DNA of 5,877 bases, from positions 1 through 5,877 of the forward strand of contig JADCDC010000534.1 in NCBI GenBank assembly GCA_020252385.1. The letters are read 5' to 3'. This DNA is from Aestuariivirga sp. (GTDB lineage Bacteria > Pseudomonadota > Alphaproteobacteria > Rhizobiales > Aestuariivirgaceae). Of the stretch, positions 4,161 to 5,877 are shown one piece after another. The stretch's first letter is position 1. The number at the start of each line of letters is the position of its first letter. The notes beneath the pieces were generated by a model. That model saw only the letters and a list, made by a program, of their open reading frames with translations, had not been told where the DNA came from and did not search any database. A program made the position numbers and the translations under genes.

Positions 4161-5456
4161 TCACCGGTCGTTGCGGCTCATCCACTTGATCGCGTGAGGA
4201 ACGAACCAGGCATTGCCGTGATACCAGGCCTTCGCCGGGGGTTCCGTGTCGAACACGCTCTCCCCGCCCTCTTGCCCCAGAATGCGCCGTGCGATCTTCT
4301 TCCCGAACAGCGTGCCCATCGGCACGCCGGCGAAGCAGTAGCCGGTGCCGTAGTGCACGCCCTCATGGCAGCCGATGCGCGGCGTGATGTCGAAGGTGCC
4401 GCCGCATTTTCCGGTCCACACATGGTCGAAGGCGAGATCGCCCAGTTCGGGAAACACCCTCAGCAGGCGCTGGTGCAGCCGCTCGCCCATGATGCGGAGA
4501 TCGGCATCGATCTCGCCCGTCAGCCCGCCGAAGACGATGCGCGTGTCGTCACCCGGTGCGATCCGCATCCAGTCGACGTTGAAGTTCCAGTCGATGAAGG
4601 TGCGGTCACCCGGAAGCAGCGACCGCACACGGTTCTCGCCCAGCGGGGCCGACACCGCCTGATAGGCATGGAACGGCAGGATGCGGCGGTGGAGCCAGGG
4701 GAATTCCCGCCCGCCATAGCCATTGGTGGCGAAGACCAGCTCACGCGCCCGGACCCTGGCTCCCTTCAGGAAGACCGTGAAGCCCTCCGCCTCGCGGCGA
4801 AAGCCCAATACCGGCGTAAAGGCGCAGACCGCCGCACCCGCCTCCCGCGCCCGGTCGAGCAGGCCCTGGTGATAGAGGCCGGGGTGCAGCCCCGCGTGAT
4901 CGGGAATGCGCACGCCGCCAAAGTAATGGCCGGTCGCGATCTCGTCGCGCTGCTCCGCCCGGCTCACGGTTTCGAACGGCTCGCCCAGGTGCCTTTCGCG
5001 GAGCGCGAACTCGCGCGCCATGGCCTCTTGCATGGCGGGCGATGTGGCAAGCAGCAGGCGGCCCTGCTGGCGGTAATGGCAGGCGATGTTCTCCTGCTCC
5101 ACCGTCTCCCGCACCGCCTGGAAGGCCTCCATCAGCTCGCCATAGACCGCCTTCGCCTGCGCGAGGCCGTGGCTCTCCATGATCTCACCGAAGGAATGCT
5201 TGAGGGTGCGGCCCACATAGCCGGCATTGCGGGTCGAGGCGCCATGGCCCGGCTCCTTCGCCTCGAAGACGGTGACCTGCCGGCCGCCGCGCGCCAGGTG
5301 AAGTGCTGCCGTGAGGCCGGTGATGCCGGAGCCGACGATTGCCACGTCAGTTTCCGCCGGCGGGGCGGGGTGCTGGCGCACCTCGCGCGGGGCGGCGCGC
5401 CACCAGAAGGGATCGAAGGAGGCGCTGGCGCTCAGGACCTTGCTGCCGAATGCCAT
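4161..5456 (-). CDS. FAD-dependent oxidoreductase, DAO family (PuuB/OrdL-like)
   Basis: A 431-residue flavoprotein from the ATG at 5456; an in-frame TTG at 5480 would add 8 residues. Neither start has a well-placed ribosome site. After an N-terminal FDPFWWRAAP (14-23) comes the FAD-binding Rossmann motif VAIVGSGITGL (38-48) with the ribose-binding E65 at the end of strand 2. GASTRNAGYVG (72-82) is typical of DAO-family oxidases. A C-terminal WTGKCGGTFDITPRIG and GTGYCFAGVPMGTLFGK segment completes the flavin site. Family members oxidise amines or amino acids such as gamma-glutamylputrescine, sarcosine or glycine, giving an aldehyde or keto product, ammonia or amine, and H2O2 or reduced acceptor. 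The substrate cannot be read from sequence, and no polyamine genes are nearby. The protein should be cytoplasmic. It ends 4 bases from the ankyrin gene stop and is divergent from the P-loop ATPase. Confidence 0.86.
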   Translation of the reverse strand: MAFGSKVLSASASFDPFWWRAAPREVRQHPAPPAETDVAIVGSGITGLTAALHLARGGRQVTVFEAKEPGHGASTRNAGYVGRTLKHSFGEIMESHGLAQAKAVYGELMEAFQAVRETVEQENIACHYRQQGRLLLATSPAMQEAMAREFALRERHLGEPFETVSRAEQRDEIATGHYFGGVRIPDHAGLHPGLYHQGLLDRAREAGAAVCAFTPVLGFRREAEGFTVFLKGARVRARELVFATNGYGGREFPWLHRRILPFHAYQAVSAPLGENRVRSLLPGDRTFIDWNFNVDWMRIAPGDDTRIVFGGLTGEIDADLRIMGERLHQRLLRVFPELGDLAFDHVWTGKCGGTFDITPRIGCHEGVHYGTGYCFAGVPMGTLFGKKIARRILGQEGGESVFDTEPPAKAWYHGNAWFVPHAIKWMSRNDR

Positions 5457-5491
5457 GATGTTCGCGGGGCCATCCCTCAAAATTGCGCCAG

Positions 5492-5520
5492 TTGCCCCTG
5501 CCCCTCGCCTTCCGCTATGG
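5492..5520 (+). promoter_or_regulatory. Weak candidate promoter for the P-loop ATPase
   Basis: TTGCCC (5492-5497), 17 bases, then CTATGG (5515-5520). The spacing is right, but each box matches consensus only partly. Initiation 7-9 bases downstream would fall at about 5527-5529, at the ATG itself, implying an almost leaderless mRNA. No good promoter was seen for the divergent oxidoreductase gene in the 72-base gap. Confidence 0.25.
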
Positions 5521-5528
5521 AACGGGCC

Positions 5529-5877
5529 ATGCGCTTCAAATCAGGCAAAGACTTCGCCAACCGGCCACAGAAGGCGGTCACCATATTCGGCATGTCCGGC
5601 GTGGGCAAGACGACGCTCTCGAACCTCCTGCAGGATTCGGGCTGGTACCACTATTCCGTCGATTACCGGATCGGCACCCGCTACATGGGTGAGCACATCG
5701 TCGACAATTTCAAGCGCGAGGCGATGCGGGTTCCCTTCCTGAGGGACCTGCTGCTGTCGGATTCGATCCACATTCAGTCCAACATCACCTTCGATCACCT
5801 GAAGCCGCTCTCGACCTATCTCGGCAAGCCCGGCAACCCAGAGAAGGGCGGCATCACCTTCGCCGAGTACAAGAAGC
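5529..5877 (+). CDS. P-loop ATPase of a conserved alphaproteobacterial family, 3' truncated
   Basis: An open frame from ATG 5529 runs to the window edge: 116 complete codons with no stop. A Walker A motif, GMSGVGKTT (21-29), follows a short strand VTIF (17-20). The HYSVDYRIGTRYMGEHIVDN stretch (about 41-60) and the STYLGKPGNP segment are strongly reminiscent of an uncharacterised 'ATPase' common in Rhizobiales. The G-x-S-G-V-G-K-T loop placed at the very N-terminus resembles small-molecule kinases and nucleotide kinases, so a kinase activity is possible, but no function is known to me. Walker B and the C-terminal half are outside the window. A GGA about 7 bases before the ATG is a weak ribosome site. 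It is divergent from the FAD oxidoreductase, with 72 bases between them. Confidence 0.8.
   Translation, partial: MRFKSGKDFANRPQKAVTIFGMSGVGKTTLSNLLQDSGWYHYSVDYRIGTRYMGEHIVDNFKREAMRVPFLRDLLLSDSIHIQSNITFDHLKPLSTYLGKPGNPEKGGITFAEYKK

Overview
The window looks like chromosomal DNA from an alphaproteobacterium, most likely in or near the Rhizobiales/Hyphomicrobiales. It is GC-rich. It carries a DksA in which only one of the four zinc-finger cysteines remains, a HisN-type inositol-monophosphatase-family phosphatase, a P-loop ATPase recognised from rhizobial genomes, a promoter of the CTTGAC-N17-CTATAT type, and what appears to be a member of the suhB/mmgR (alpha-r8) small RNA family. No transposase, integrase, CRISPR array, tRNA or rRNA was seen. 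The region reads as ordinary core or near-core genome rather than an island.

Layout: (1) 1-518 (+), 3' end of a family 4 glycoside hydrolase. (2) 519-879, an intergenic region with a minus-strand small RNA (about 527-612) that has its own promoter (621-649) and a strong intrinsic terminator, followed by an AT-rich patch with nested dyad symmetry (708-739) and a leader hairpin before the next gene. (3) 880-1671 (+), hisN-like phosphatase. (4) 1687-1959 (-), a small exported protein of unknown function. (5) 2027-2443 (-), dksA, with a recognisable terminator and a plausible promoter. (6) 2641-3486 (+), MoxR-type AAA ATPase, overlapped at its 3' end by (7) 3476-4156 (+), an ankyrin-repeat protein. 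(8) 4161-5456 (-), an FAD-dependent amine/amino-acid oxidoreductase of the DAO family, almost abutting the ankyrin gene tail to tail. (9) 5529-5877 (+), the 5' part of a P-loop ATPase that runs off the window.

The genes do not form one pathway. They are short, alternating transcription units: GH4 sugar catabolism, an antisense-oriented sRNA, histidine biosynthesis, an envelope or periplasmic small protein, the stringent-response cofactor DksA, a MoxR/ankyrin pair, and two divergent units. The most notable element is the sRNA. It has the family's C/U-rich decamer, three hairpins, a U8 tail and a near-consensus promoter, and it lies divergently next to an inositol-monophosphatase-family gene, which is the kind of context the suhB motif was named for. 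It is probably a known family in a new genome rather than a new system. I saw no convincing undescribed multi-gene system.
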